Below are positions 1 through 6,327 of a stretch of 7,942 bases of DNA, piece by piece. The position numbers were made by a program, and so were the translations under genes. The first letter of the stretch is position 1, and every line of letters begins with the position of its first letter. The notes under the pieces are model-generated. The model had not been told where the DNA came from. It was given only the letters and a program-made list of their open reading frames with translations, and made no database searches. This DNA is from Bacteriovorax sp. UBA1852. GTDB taxonomy: Bacteria; Bdellovibrionota; Bacteriovoracia; Bacteriovoracales; Bacteriovoracaceae. The stretch covers positions 1-7,942 of the forward strand of contig DDIK01000096.1 in NCBI GenBank assembly GCA_002338505.1, in the 5' to 3' direction.

Positions 1-641
1 TGAGACTTGTGTGAGTTCATTGATTGTTTAGACATCATTTCAATTTGTTTTAGATATTGAATTTGTGTTTTTAGCCCTTGTACTTCTGAGGTCTTTGACC
101 AGCCGCCTTTGGCATAGAAGTCATTTTGTTTTTTAACATGCTCTTTTAATTGTTTTTTTATGCTTTCTGATTGATCACTTTGACTATCCATAAAGCCCAT
201 CATTGCAACTGCTGCTCCGGCCATTGGTATTGTGTATGTACCTGGACATACAGCAGCTTCAGATTTATATACAGCATAGAGTCCATATAATGCTGTTGCG
301 CCGACACCGGCATTATATAGTTTAGCTAATTGAGCAGAACTATCATCAGACTTCATAGCATTTGAGAACTCTTTTTGTAATTCATCTAACTCACTATGAA
401 GACCCTTTAAATTTGACTTACACTCATTTGGACTTTCTGCCTCCTCACACTTTTTATACTCCTCATGGAAATCTTCATTCTCAGCAGCAGTAACACATCG
501 TTCAAGAGGACAGTTAAAAATTTGAGCTCGACCACAGCTTTTAGGACTCTCACCATTTAGATAACAAAAATTTGGATCATATTGATCAGCGTATGAAATA
601 GTTGAGTAGATAAGCATAGTCGCAATAATTATATTTTTCAT
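1..641 (-). CDS. Secreted cysteine-containing hypothetical protein, 5' part (runs off left edge)
   Basis: I do not recognise this family. The minus-strand frame is open from ATG at 641 to the window edge (213 codons, no stop), so the C-terminus is missing. The start is supported by a GAGAGGA ribosome-binding site a few bases upstream. Residues 1-18 form a signal peptide (MKNIIIATMLIYSTISYA, predicted cut before D19), so the protein is probably periplasmic, outer-membrane or extracellular. Seven cysteines follow (C26, C36, C44, C49, C65, C74, C132), six of them in the first 56 residues after the signal, which suggests a disulfide-stabilised N-terminal domain. A charged, probably helical stretch (about 76-107) leads to two small-residue-rich hydrophobic segments (about 108-125 and 134-150). 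A second K/Q-rich helical region starts near 158. The hydrophobic pair could be a buried or membrane-inserting helical hairpin. The gene is transcribed divergently from aapJ, and no functional link is evident. Confidence 0.85.
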   Translation of the reverse strand, partial: MKNIIIATMLIYSTISYADQYDPNFCYLNGESPKSCGRAQIFNCPLERCVTAAENEDFHEEYKKCEEAESPNECKSNLKGLHSELDELQKEFSNAMKSDDSSAQLAKLYNAGVGATALYGLYAVYKSEAAVCPGTYTIPMAGAAVAMMGFMDSQSDQSESIKKQLKEHVKKQNDFYAKGGWSKTSEVQGLKTQIQYLKQIEMMSKQSMNSHKS

Positions 642-658
642 AGTTTCCTCTCTTCTCT

Positions 659-664
659 ATTATA
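659..664 (-). promoter_or_regulatory. Probable -10 box (TATAAT) of the left-edge secreted-protein gene
   Basis: On the minus strand a perfect TATAAT lies 17 bases upstream of the ATG at 641, giving a leader of about 10 bases that contains the GAGAGGA ribosome-binding site. No good -35 hexamer is seen at 16-18 bp spacing (the best is TATGTT), so the call rests on the -10 alone. Confidence 0.45.
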
Positions 665-841
665 AGTGTTCGACATAAGTGAACATAGAATTTAGAGAAA
701 AGTAACCTCTTATCAGGTACTTGTAATAACTTCCTTCACTTGGCTAAACCAATTATTGTTGTCGGGTACTTAGAAAGTTGTCAATTTCCCATGTGTACAA
801 CTCATCCCCCTTAAATTCATAGAAGAACTCAGTTAACATAT

Positions 842-850
842 TGTTATTAT
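842..850 (+). promoter_or_regulatory. Probable extended -10 promoter of the aap operon
   Basis: TGTTATTAT matches the extended -10 form TGnTATAAT with one mismatch. Transcription would begin near 857, just upstream of the GGGGAG ribosome-binding site at 860-865, leaving a leader of about 17 bases. There is no recognisable -35 element at the usual distance, which extended -10 promoters can tolerate. The preceding 642-841 stretch holds only weak short repeats (GGTACTT at 716-722 and 765-771; AGTTGT/ACAACT at 776-781 and 797-802). These could be regulator sites but are not strong enough to call. Confidence 0.4.
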
Positions 851-873
851 GAATTTCTCGGGGAGTTATACTT

Positions 874-1893
874 ATGATTTCTACAATGTGTAGAGTGCTA
901 CTTTTAAGTTTCTTTTTTCTTTCTCAATCATCTACTTTTGCTGGCAAAACTCTTGAGACAATCAAGAAGCGTGGAAACTTAACTTGTGGAGTCTCAACTG
1001 GTCTTCCTGGATTTTCATCACCAGATAGTAAAGGAAATTGGAAAGGTCTCGATATTGATTTTTGTAAAGCACTTTCAGTTGCTTTATTTGGAAATGAATC
1101 ACGAGTAAAGTACGTTTCTCTAAATGCTCAACAAAGATTTACTGCACTTCAGTCAGGAGAGATTGATGTTCTCTCAAGAAATACAACGAACACTCTTTCT
1201 AGAGATACAAGTACAGGGTTAAATTTCACATATCCTATTTACTTTGATGGCCAAGCATTTATGGTTAAGAAAGCTAGTGGTGTTAAAAGTGCTAAGGATT
1301 TGAGTGGAGCTTCCGTCTGTACACAACAAGGGACAACAACAGAGCTTAATATGGCCGACTATTTTAGAGCTAACCGTATGAAGCTTAGGCCAGTTGTCTT
1401 TGAGAGTAATGACGAGGGAGTTCAGGCATTTGTTAAAGGACGTTGTGATGTTTTGACAAATGATGCTTCTGGCTTAGCAGCAGAGAGAAGTAAATTTAAA
1501 AAACCTGAAGACTATATTATTTTACCAGAGATAATATCAAAAGAACCTCTTGCTCCTGCTGTTAGGCATGGTGATGATGAGTGGTATGACATCGTAAAAT
1601 GGACGGTTTTCGCCCTAATTAATGCCGAAGAACTTGGCATTAATTCTAAGAATATTGATACCTTTAAACGCTCTAAAGATCCTAGGGTTAAGAGGTTTCT
1701 TGGCAAGTCCCCAGGTGTTGGAAAATCTATCGGTCTTGATGAGAAATGGATATTTAACATCATATCTAAAGTTGGAAATTATGGAGAAATATTTGAACGC
1801 AATGTTGGTTCCCAGACGCCTCTTAAACTTAAGAGAGGATTAAATGATCTATGGACAAAGGGTGGTCTTCTTTATTCTCCTCCTTTTAAGTAG
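874..1893 (+). CDS. aapJ: General L-amino acid ABC transporter, periplasmic binding protein AapJ
   Basis: This is the substrate-binding component that captures a broad range of L-amino acids in the periplasm and delivers them to AapQM. At 339 aa it has the family's usual length of about 340. ATG 874 is preceded by GGGGAG at 8 bp spacing; M5 is the only close alternative start. Residues 1-23 are a Sec signal peptide with a probable cut at TFA/GK. The mature N-terminus (TLETIKKRGNLTCGV) is followed by the family hallmarks GLPGFSSPDSKGNWKGLDIDFC (47-64 region) and RFTALQSGEIDVLSRNTT (88-105). Cysteine pairs C38/C64 and C149/C191 probably form the two disulfides typical of the family. From memory the conserved NTTWT motif is NTTNT here (N106), a possible change near the ligand pocket. 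The gene leads an operon with the permeases 12 bp downstream. Confidence 0.95.
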   Translation: MISTMCRVLLLSFFFLSQSSTFAGKTLETIKKRGNLTCGVSTGLPGFSSPDSKGNWKGLDIDFCKALSVALFGNESRVKYVSLNAQQRFTALQSGEIDVLSRNTTNTLSRDTSTGLNFTYPIYFDGQAFMVKKASGVKSAKDLSGASVCTQQGTTTELNMADYFRANRMKLRPVVFESNDEGVQAFVKGRCDVLTNDASGLAAERSKFKKPEDYIILPEIISKEPLAPAVRHGDDEWYDIVKWTVFALINAEELGINSKNIDTFKRSKDPRVKRFLGKSPGVGKSIGLDEKWIFNIISKVGNYGEIFERNVGSQTPLKLKRGLNDLWTKGGLLYSPPFK

Positions 1894-1905
1894 AGTTAAA
1901 ATACG

Positions 1906-3057
1906 ATGAATAAGTATTTTCAAGACGAGAAAATTAGAGCACAGATTTTTCAATTTCTTACGCTCTTTATGATCCTTGGTATCTTTGGATACCTCTTTCA
2001 TAATACTCAGACTAATTTAGAAAAACAAAATATTGCCACGGGCTTTGGGTTTTTAAAGTTCGAAGCTGGTTTTGATATTGGCGAATCAATGATCGAATAT
2101 TGGTCGGATGATACTTACAAGAAAGCTATATTTGTAGGTGTCCTCAATACCCTAAAAGTTGCTATCATAGGAAACTTCTTAGCTGTATTCTTTGGTGTCT
2201 TAATAGGTCTTTCTCATTTAAGTCAGAATTGGCTTCTTAGAAAAATCTCTAAGTTCTACATAGAGACAATTAGAAATATTCCTCTGCTTTTGCAACTCTT
2301 TTTCTGGTATGCCGTTTTTACTGAAAATCTGCCAGGTGTTAAAGAGGCGATGGAACTCCTACCAAATATATTTCTTAATAATAGAGGACTCTATTTCCCG
2401 ATACCTGTTGATACTAAATCTTTCAGTTTTATCTTTATAGCTTTAGTTATATCAATAATAGGTTTCTTTTTCTTAGAAAAAGTAAGAGTTAAAAAAGAAA
2501 TTCTTGAAGGTAAGTCATTTTCTTTTTTTGAAAAACTAAATTACCTCATTTTCTTGTTACCAGTACTGACTTGGTTTATTCTAGGTAGTCCGAGTGAGAT
2601 TAATTATCCAAGTCTTTCTGGATTCAATTTTAGTGGTGGCTATCGTTTTTCTCCAGAGTTCAGCGCCCTTGTCTTGGGTCTTGTCATCTACACATCAGCC
2701 TTTAATGCAGAAATCACAAGAGCGGGAATAAGCTCGATTGATAAAGGTCAGTGGGAAGCTGCAAGTGCTCTTGGTATCTCAAAGAGTGATTCTCTAAAAA
2801 TTATTATCCTTCCTCAAGCCTTAAGAGTTATGCTACCGCCATTGACGTCACAAATTCTAAACCTTACAAAGAATAGCTCCCTTGCTGTTGCTATTGGCTA
2901 TCCTGACTTTGTCTCAATTACAAATACGACGATGAATCAAACAGGACAGGCCATAGAATGTGTCTTTATCATTATGGTGATTTATTTATCTCTTAGTATT
3001 TTAACAAGTTTTGTTATGAATCAATTTGCAAAACGTTTCCAGATTGTTGAAAGATAG
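1906..3057 (+). CDS. aapQ: General L-amino acid ABC transporter permease AapQ
   Basis: This is one of two inner-membrane permease subunits forming the amino-acid translocation path with AapM (HisQ/HisM-like family). The protein is 383 aa with hydrophobic segments at about 14-32, 76-104, 116-139, 172-190, 212-228, 249-268 and 352-373. A long loop separates the first two, as is typical of AapQ/BztB. The cytoplasmic EAA coupling loop, which contacts the ATPase, is clear at 284-311 (E284-A-A, G290, then ILPQALRVMLPP). The motif IETIRNIPLLLQLFFWY at 119-135 is characteristic of polar amino-acid permeases. The start follows aapJ by 12 bp with only a weak purine stretch (TAGAG) as ribosome-binding site, so translation is probably coupled to aapJ. 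No truncation or frameshift is seen. Confidence 0.94.
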   Translation: MNKYFQDEKIRAQIFQFLTLFMILGIFGYLFHNTQTNLEKQNIATGFGFLKFEAGFDIGESMIEYWSDDTYKKAIFVGVLNTLKVAIIGNFLAVFFGVLIGLSHLSQNWLLRKISKFYIETIRNIPLLLQLFFWYAVFTENLPGVKEAMELLPNIFLNNRGLYFPIPVDTKSFSFIFIALVISIIGFFFLEKVRVKKEILEGKSFSFFEKLNYLIFLLPVLTWFILGSPSEINYPSLSGFNFSGGYRFSPEFSALVLGLVIYTSAFNAEITRAGISSIDKGQWEAASALGISKSDSLKIIILPQALRVMLPPLTSQILNLTKNSSLAVAIGYPDFVSITNTTMNQTGQAIECVFIIMVIYLSLSILTSFVMNQFAKRFQIVER

Positions 3058-3068
3058 GGGGGATTGAT

Positions 3069-4121
3069 ATGAATTGGTTTATCTACGAATTTCCAAAATG
3101 GCTTAAGAAGAATCTCTTTAATACACCTGTTAATAGCGTCGTATCTCTCTTCATTATTTCACTCGGCCTTAAGGCCTCAATGTATATTTTAGACTGGACA
3201 TTTTTAAGTGCTGTCTTTACTGGTGATGCCAGTACATGTCGAGAAAGCACAGGGTTTTGTTATCCATTCATCAAAGAAAAGTTTCCATTTATTATATATG
3301 GCTTCTATCCTAGGGAGCTAATTTGGAGGCCCACGCTTGCAATGATTTTACTCTTGAGCTCATTCTTCTATGTAAAAGAGCCTAAGAGATGGAATAAGTA
3401 TTCTTTGTGGATTCTCTCAAGTGGCTTCTTTCTCTTCTTTTTCTTAATGAGAGGCGGACTTTTTCTCGAAGTCGTCACAAATGACAAGTGGGGAGGTCTC
3501 CCTTTAACTCTCATGCTATCTTCAATTGGTATTATCTTTTCATACCCATTTGGTATTATGCTTGCCCTTGCCAGACGTGGAAATTTAAAAATTCTTAAAA
3601 CCTTAAGTATTACATATATCGAAATGATTAGGGGAGTTCCTCTTATTTCGATTCTCTTTATGAGCTCCGTTATGTTTCCTCTTTTCTTACCAGAGGGCAT
3701 TACGATAGATAAACTTCTGAGGGCGCAAGTCGCTATCATTCTCTTTGTCTCAGCCTATATGGCAGAGGTAATTAGAGGTGGTCTAGAATCAATTGATAAA
3801 GGCCAATATGAGGCCTCTAACTCCCTTGGTTTAAGTTATTTTCAAACAATGAGATTCATTATCATTCCTCAAGCAATTAGAGTGGTTATTCCACCTACAG
3901 TAAATACTGCAATAGGAATGTTTAAAGATACCTCTCTTGTTCTCATCATTGCACTCTTTGATTTATTAAATACGACAAAGTCTTCTTTAAAAGATTCTGA
4001 CTGGCTTGGGTTCTCTGTTGAGGCCTATGTCTTTGTTGCAATTATTTACTATGTCTTTTGTTATGCCATGTCGAAGTATGCAAATCGATTAGAAGAAGAG
4101 TTTGGAATTAAGTCTCGATAA
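3069..4121 (+). CDS. aapM: General L-amino acid ABC transporter permease AapM
   Basis: This is the second permease subunit and pairs with AapQ. At 350 aa it is slightly short for the family (I recall about 380). Hydrophobic segments lie at about 23-41, 88-101, 112-126, 144-167, 190-207, 218-235, 284-299 and 318-332. The loop after the first helix carries family signatures, including C57 and C64 in a CRESTGFCYPFI block and IYGFYPRELIWRP at 76-88. The EAA loop is at 248-276 (E248-A-S, G254, then IIPQAIRVVIPP). Its ribosome-binding site, GGGGGGA at 3057-3063, is very strong and begins on the last base of the aapQ stop codon, with a spacer of only 5 bases. That suggests efficient re-initiation so that the two permeases are made in balance. 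Confidence 0.94.
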   Translation: MNWFIYEFPKWLKKNLFNTPVNSVVSLFIISLGLKASMYILDWTFLSAVFTGDASTCRESTGFCYPFIKEKFPFIIYGFYPRELIWRPTLAMILLLSSFFYVKEPKRWNKYSLWILSSGFFLFFFLMRGGLFLEVVTNDKWGGLPLTLMLSSIGIIFSYPFGIMLALARRGNLKILKTLSITYIEMIRGVPLISILFMSSVMFPLFLPEGITIDKLLRAQVAIILFVSAYMAEVIRGGLESIDKGQYEASNSLGLSYFQTMRFIIIPQAIRVVIPPTVNTAIGMFKDTSLVLIIALFDLLNTTKSSLKDSDWLGFSVEAYVFVAIIYYVFCYAMSKYANRLEEEFGIKSR

Positions 4122-4140
4122 ACATCTATAAGGATAAGTT

Positions 4141-4878
4141 ATGAGTGAAAATATAATAGAAATGAATAAGATTAATAAATGGTATGATGACTTTCATGTT
4201 TTAAAGGACGTCGATCTTAATGTTAAAAAAGGTGAGAAGATCGTTATCTGTGGACCTTCTGGTTCAGGAAAATCAACGATGATTAGATGTATAAATCGAC
4301 TAGAGGAGTTTCAACAAGGCTCACTTATGGTCGATGGAATCAATATAAATAATAATATTAAAAATATTGAAGCCGTTAGAAAAGATGTAGGAATGGTCTT
4401 TCAACATTTTAATCTCTTTCCACATCTCACAATTTTAGAGAATCTCACCCTCGCGCCAACAAGAGTGAAAAGAGTTCCAAAAGAAGAAGCGGAGCTAATG
4501 GCCATGGAATATCTTGATTTAGTACGTATTGGTGATCAGGCCCATAAATTTCCAGGTCAGTTATCGGGAGGTCAAAAGCAGCGGGTGGCAATTGCACGTA
4601 GCCTTTGTATGCGTCCAAAAGTTCTTCTCTTTGATGAGCCAACATCTGCTCTTGATCCTGAAATGGTTAAGGAAGTGTTGGATGTTATGGTAAAGCTTGC
4701 AAAAGAGGGAATTACCATGCTTTGTGTGACTCATGAGATGGGATTCGCAAGAGAAGTCGCCGATCGGGTTCTCTTTATGGACGAAGGTAGAATTGTTGAA
4801 GAGAATAACCCTAATGATTTCTTTGATAATCCAAAAAATGAACGGACTAAGAATTTTCTTTCTCAAATTATTCACTAA
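4141..4878 (+). CDS. aapP: General L-amino acid ABC transporter ATP-binding protein AapP
   Basis: This is the cytoplasmic ATPase that powers the AapJQM importer; it works as a dimer against the EAA loops of AapQ and AapM. The protein is 245 aa, the usual length for polar amino-acid ATPases (GlnQ/HisP type). All nucleotide-binding motifs are intact: Walker A GPSGSGKST at 38-46, Q-loop Q88 in VFQHFNLFPH, ABC signature LSGGQ at 141-145, Walker B VLLFDE at 161-166 with catalytic E166, D-loop SALD at 169-172, and switch H198 in CVTHEMGFA. AAGGA at 4130-4134 lies 6 bases before the ATG, 19 bp after aapM. There is no extra C-terminal regulatory domain. Confidence 0.96.
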   Translation: MSENIIEMNKINKWYDDFHVLKDVDLNVKKGEKIVICGPSGSGKSTMIRCINRLEEFQQGSLMVDGININNNIKNIEAVRKDVGMVFQHFNLFPHLTILENLTLAPTRVKRVPKEEAELMAMEYLDLVRIGDQAHKFPGQLSGGQKQRVAIARSLCMRPKVLLFDEPTSALDPEMVKEVLDVMVKLAKEGITMLCVTHEMGFAREVADRVLFMDEGRIVEENNPNDFFDNPKNERTKNFLSQIIH

Positions 4879-4897
4879 CATAAGATAGAGATTACAA

Positions 4898-5497
4898 ATG
4901 GATCAATTTGGATTATTTGGAAATATTGAAAGTGAAGAGATCATTACTACAGATGGTCAATGCACTTATTATCCTAATTTTATATCACATGCTACTTATG
5001 ACGAATTATATGAAGAAATCAATTGGCGACAAGATCAAATTACGCTCTTTGGTAAAACTCACAATGTCCCTAGACTTCACGCTTGGTATAATGACAATAA
5101 CGACAGTTACACTTACTCAAAGATAAAACTCCCAGTTAATAGCTTTGAAAGTCACTTAGCTCAAATTAGAGAAACAATAGCAACGAAGCTTGGTATTTAT
5201 TTTAATAGCTGTCTATGTAATCTCTACCGAGATGGTAATGATTATGCAGCTATTCATGCCGATGATGAAGCTGAATTAGGTGAAAATCCGATCATTGCTT
5301 CAGTCAGTATTGGCGCAAAAAGGAAGTTTGTCTTTAAACATAAAACAAATAAAGGTCTGGATAAGGTTTCACTTGATCTCGAAGATTGTAGTTTACTTCT
5401 TATGAAGGGAAGTCTTCAGCATTATTGGAAGCATGAGCTACCAAGATCTAAGAAGATTAAAGATCCAAGAATTAATCTGACGTTTCGTCAACTTTAG
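4898..5497 (+). CDS. alkB: AlkB-family Fe(II)/2-oxoglutarate-dependent dioxygenase (nucleic-acid dealkylation)
   Basis: The AlkB family oxidatively removes alkyl groups from damaged bases (1-methyladenine, 3-methylcytosine and similar), releasing formaldehyde. The 199-aa protein has the whole catalytic set: NLYRDG at 108-113, iron ligands H120 and D122 (HADDE) and H179 (WKHELP), and 2-oxoglutarate-binding R191 with R197 in RINLTFR. PIIASVSIGAKRKFVFKH (131-148) and SLLLMKGSLQHYWKH (165-179) resemble the ALKBH2/ALKBH3-like bacterial branch more than E. coli AlkB, so the symbol is family-level only. It begins MDQFGLFGN, and QFGLF fits a QxxLF sliding-clamp-binding peptide. It follows aapP by 19 bp with no visible promoter or terminator between them, so it is probably the last gene of the aap operon. 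An RNA substrate cannot be excluded from sequence. Its 3' end overlaps bpt on the other strand by 26 bp. Confidence 0.92.
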   Translation: MDQFGLFGNIESEEIITTDGQCTYYPNFISHATYDELYEEINWRQDQITLFGKTHNVPRLHAWYNDNNDSYTYSKIKLPVNSFESHLAQIRETIATKLGIYFNSCLCNLYRDGNDYAAIHADDEAELGENPIIASVSIGAKRKFVFKHKTNKGLDKVSLDLEDCSLLLMKGSLQHYWKHELPRSKKIKDPRINLTFRQL

Positions 5498-6185
5498 GAT
5501 ACCAGTCCTTAGTTGCCCAATCATATAATTCATGTGGATGGTAGCTAGCTTTATAATTCATTGATTGGTTTTCTCTTATCCAGTAACCAAGATAATAATA
5601 TTCAAGTCCTAGTGCCTGAGCAACTTCAATCTCTTTTATGGCCCCAAAATTTCCAAGGCTTCTTTTTTGAAAGTCTGTATCAAAGACAAAGTATACGGAG
5701 CTCAATCCCTTTGTCGTTCTATCAAGAATTCCGAAAGCGACCAGTTGTTCGCCTAGAAAAAATTCACTCAGATAACCTGTGCCCGAATTGATATAGAATG
5801 TTTGAATGAAATCTTTCTCATTGGTAATATCATTTTTATCAAATCTCTTAAGAGAATGTTTTTTAAATATTTCAAAATGGCCCGGTTGATACTTTAGAGG
5901 TCCATGCTTAAGAGTAATGTCTTGATTTTTCTTAATGACTCTTTTTTGTGACTTACTAGGTTTAAAACTTTCAACATCTACTCTTAGAGGAACACATTTA
6001 GAACAGTTGTCACAGCTTGGCCTAAAGAGAAATTGTCCAAATTTTCTCCATCCTTTAGTGAGAAGAAAGTCCATCTCTTCAGACTTTATATGGTCAGCAA
6101 AGAAATACTCATGCTTTTCCAATCTATCATCGAGATAGGGGCATTTGTCTTCTGGCGAAATTTTTGGACTTGTTAATAATCTCAT
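5472..6185 (-). CDS. bpt: Aspartate/glutamate leucyltransferase (Bpt, bacterial ATE-like)
   Basis: Bpt transfers leucine from Leu-tRNA to proteins with an N-terminal Asp or Glu, making them N-degrons for ClpS/ClpAP. The 237-aa length fits the family (about 230-250). Recognisable blocks are CPYL at 15-18, FLFRPSCDNCSKCVPLRV at 52-69, FKPSKSQKRVIKKN at 74-87, and a GNAT-like C-terminal half with SVYFVFD (163-169), RSLGNFGAIKEIE (175-187) and YYYLGYWI (196-203). C15, C58, C61 and C64 are positioned to bind a metal or Fe-S centre, as proposed for ATE enzymes; that is inference here. The leucyl specificity is assigned from family membership. No Shine-Dalgarno sequence precedes ATG 6185, and the promoter is unusually close (see 6193-6201). 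It is convergent with alkB and divergent from the HiPIP gene; no clpS or aat is visible nearby. Confidence 0.93.
   Translation of the reverse strand: MRLLTSPKISPEDKCPYLDDRLEKHEYFFADHIKSEEMDFLLTKGWRKFGQFLFRPSCDNCSKCVPLRVDVESFKPSKSQKRVIKKNQDITLKHGPLKYQPGHFEIFKKHSLKRFDKNDITNEKDFIQTFYINSGTGYLSEFFLGEQLVAFGILDRTTKGLSSVYFVFDTDFQKRSLGNFGAIKEIEVAQALGLEYYYLGYWIRENQSMNYKASYHPHELYDWATKDWYPKVDETSD
5478..5490. other. Small hairpin in the alkB/bpt tail-to-tail overlap
   Basis: TGACG-TTT-CGTCA is a perfect 5-bp inverted repeat with a 3-base loop, placed where the coding ends of alkB and bpt overlap. It lacks a run of T on either side, so it is at best a weak bidirectional terminator or RNA 3'-end stabiliser. 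It may also be chance. Confidence 0.25.
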
Positions 6186-6192
6186 CAGTTCT

Positions 6193-6201
6193 ATTATAGC
6201 A
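6193..6201 (-). promoter_or_regulatory. bpt: Extended -10 promoter of bpt, possibly giving a leaderless mRNA
   Basis: Minus-strand TGCTATAAT is a perfect extended -10 element (TGn followed by consensus TATAAT). Its 3' end lies 7 bases before the bpt start codon at 6185, so transcription should start at or within a base or two of the ATG. That leaves no room for a ribosome-binding site, and none is seen. Confidence 0.6.
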
Positions 6202-6210
6202 CTAACCTAA

Positions 6211-6226
6211 GTTTGATGGTTCAAAC
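6211..6226. repeat. Perfect inverted repeat upstream of the bpt -10 (candidate operator)
   Basis: GTTTGA-TGGT-TCAAAC has perfect 6-bp arms around a 4-bp centre. It sits at about -25 to -40 relative to the predicted bpt start, overlapping where a -35 element would be, and lies in the bpt/HiPIP divergent region. A dimeric regulator is plausible. The spacing does not match the FNR consensus, and I cannot name a regulator. Confidence 0.35.
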
Positions 6227-6291
6227 AATTGAAATTATTACAATATTTTTCTAATATATGATCTTTGTCAATGTACTGACATGTGGATATC

Positions 6292-6300
6292 TGTTATATT
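6292..6300 (+). promoter_or_regulatory. Probable extended -10 promoter of the HiPIP gene
   Basis: TGTTATATT matches TGnTATAAT with one mismatch and would start transcription near 6307, about 20 bases before the start codon and upstream of AAGGAG at 6317-6322. TTGTCA at 6265-6270 resembles a -35 box, but its 24-bp spacing is too long. The -10 lies inside the longer open frame from GTG 6283, which argues against that start. Confidence 0.4.
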
Positions 6301-6327
6301 GAGTTATATTGTACACAAGGAGAAATG

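Noticed and set aside
716..771. Direct repeat GGTACTT at 716-722 and 765-771
   Set aside because: Two 7-bp copies 49 bp apart in AT-rich DNA are too weak to call a regulatory repeat.
642..873. Riboswitch or attenuator leader before aapJ
   Set aside because: The probable promoter at 842-850 leaves a leader of about 17 bases. Upstream pairings such as TTGG/CCAA at 740-752 and AGTTGT/ACAACT at 776-802 are short, and no known aptamer pattern is visible.
1512..1763. 83-aa minus-strand and 73-aa plus-strand frames inside aapJ
   Set aside because: Both overlap the conserved AapJ coding sequence and have no independent support.
3368..3739. 123-aa open frame on the minus strand inside aapM
   Set aside because: It is antisense to a well-conserved permease, has a K/R-rich low-complexity composition, and shows no ribosome-binding site or family resemblance. 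It is a shadow frame.
4561..4881. 106-aa open frame on the minus strand inside aapP
   Set aside because: It is antisense to the ATPase signature and Walker B region, whose codons explain the sequence. There is no plausible start signal or recognisable protein.
5561..6138. Plus-strand frames inside bpt (76 and 67 aa)
   Set aside because: They are antisense to conserved Bpt motifs, with no ribosome-binding site or domain.
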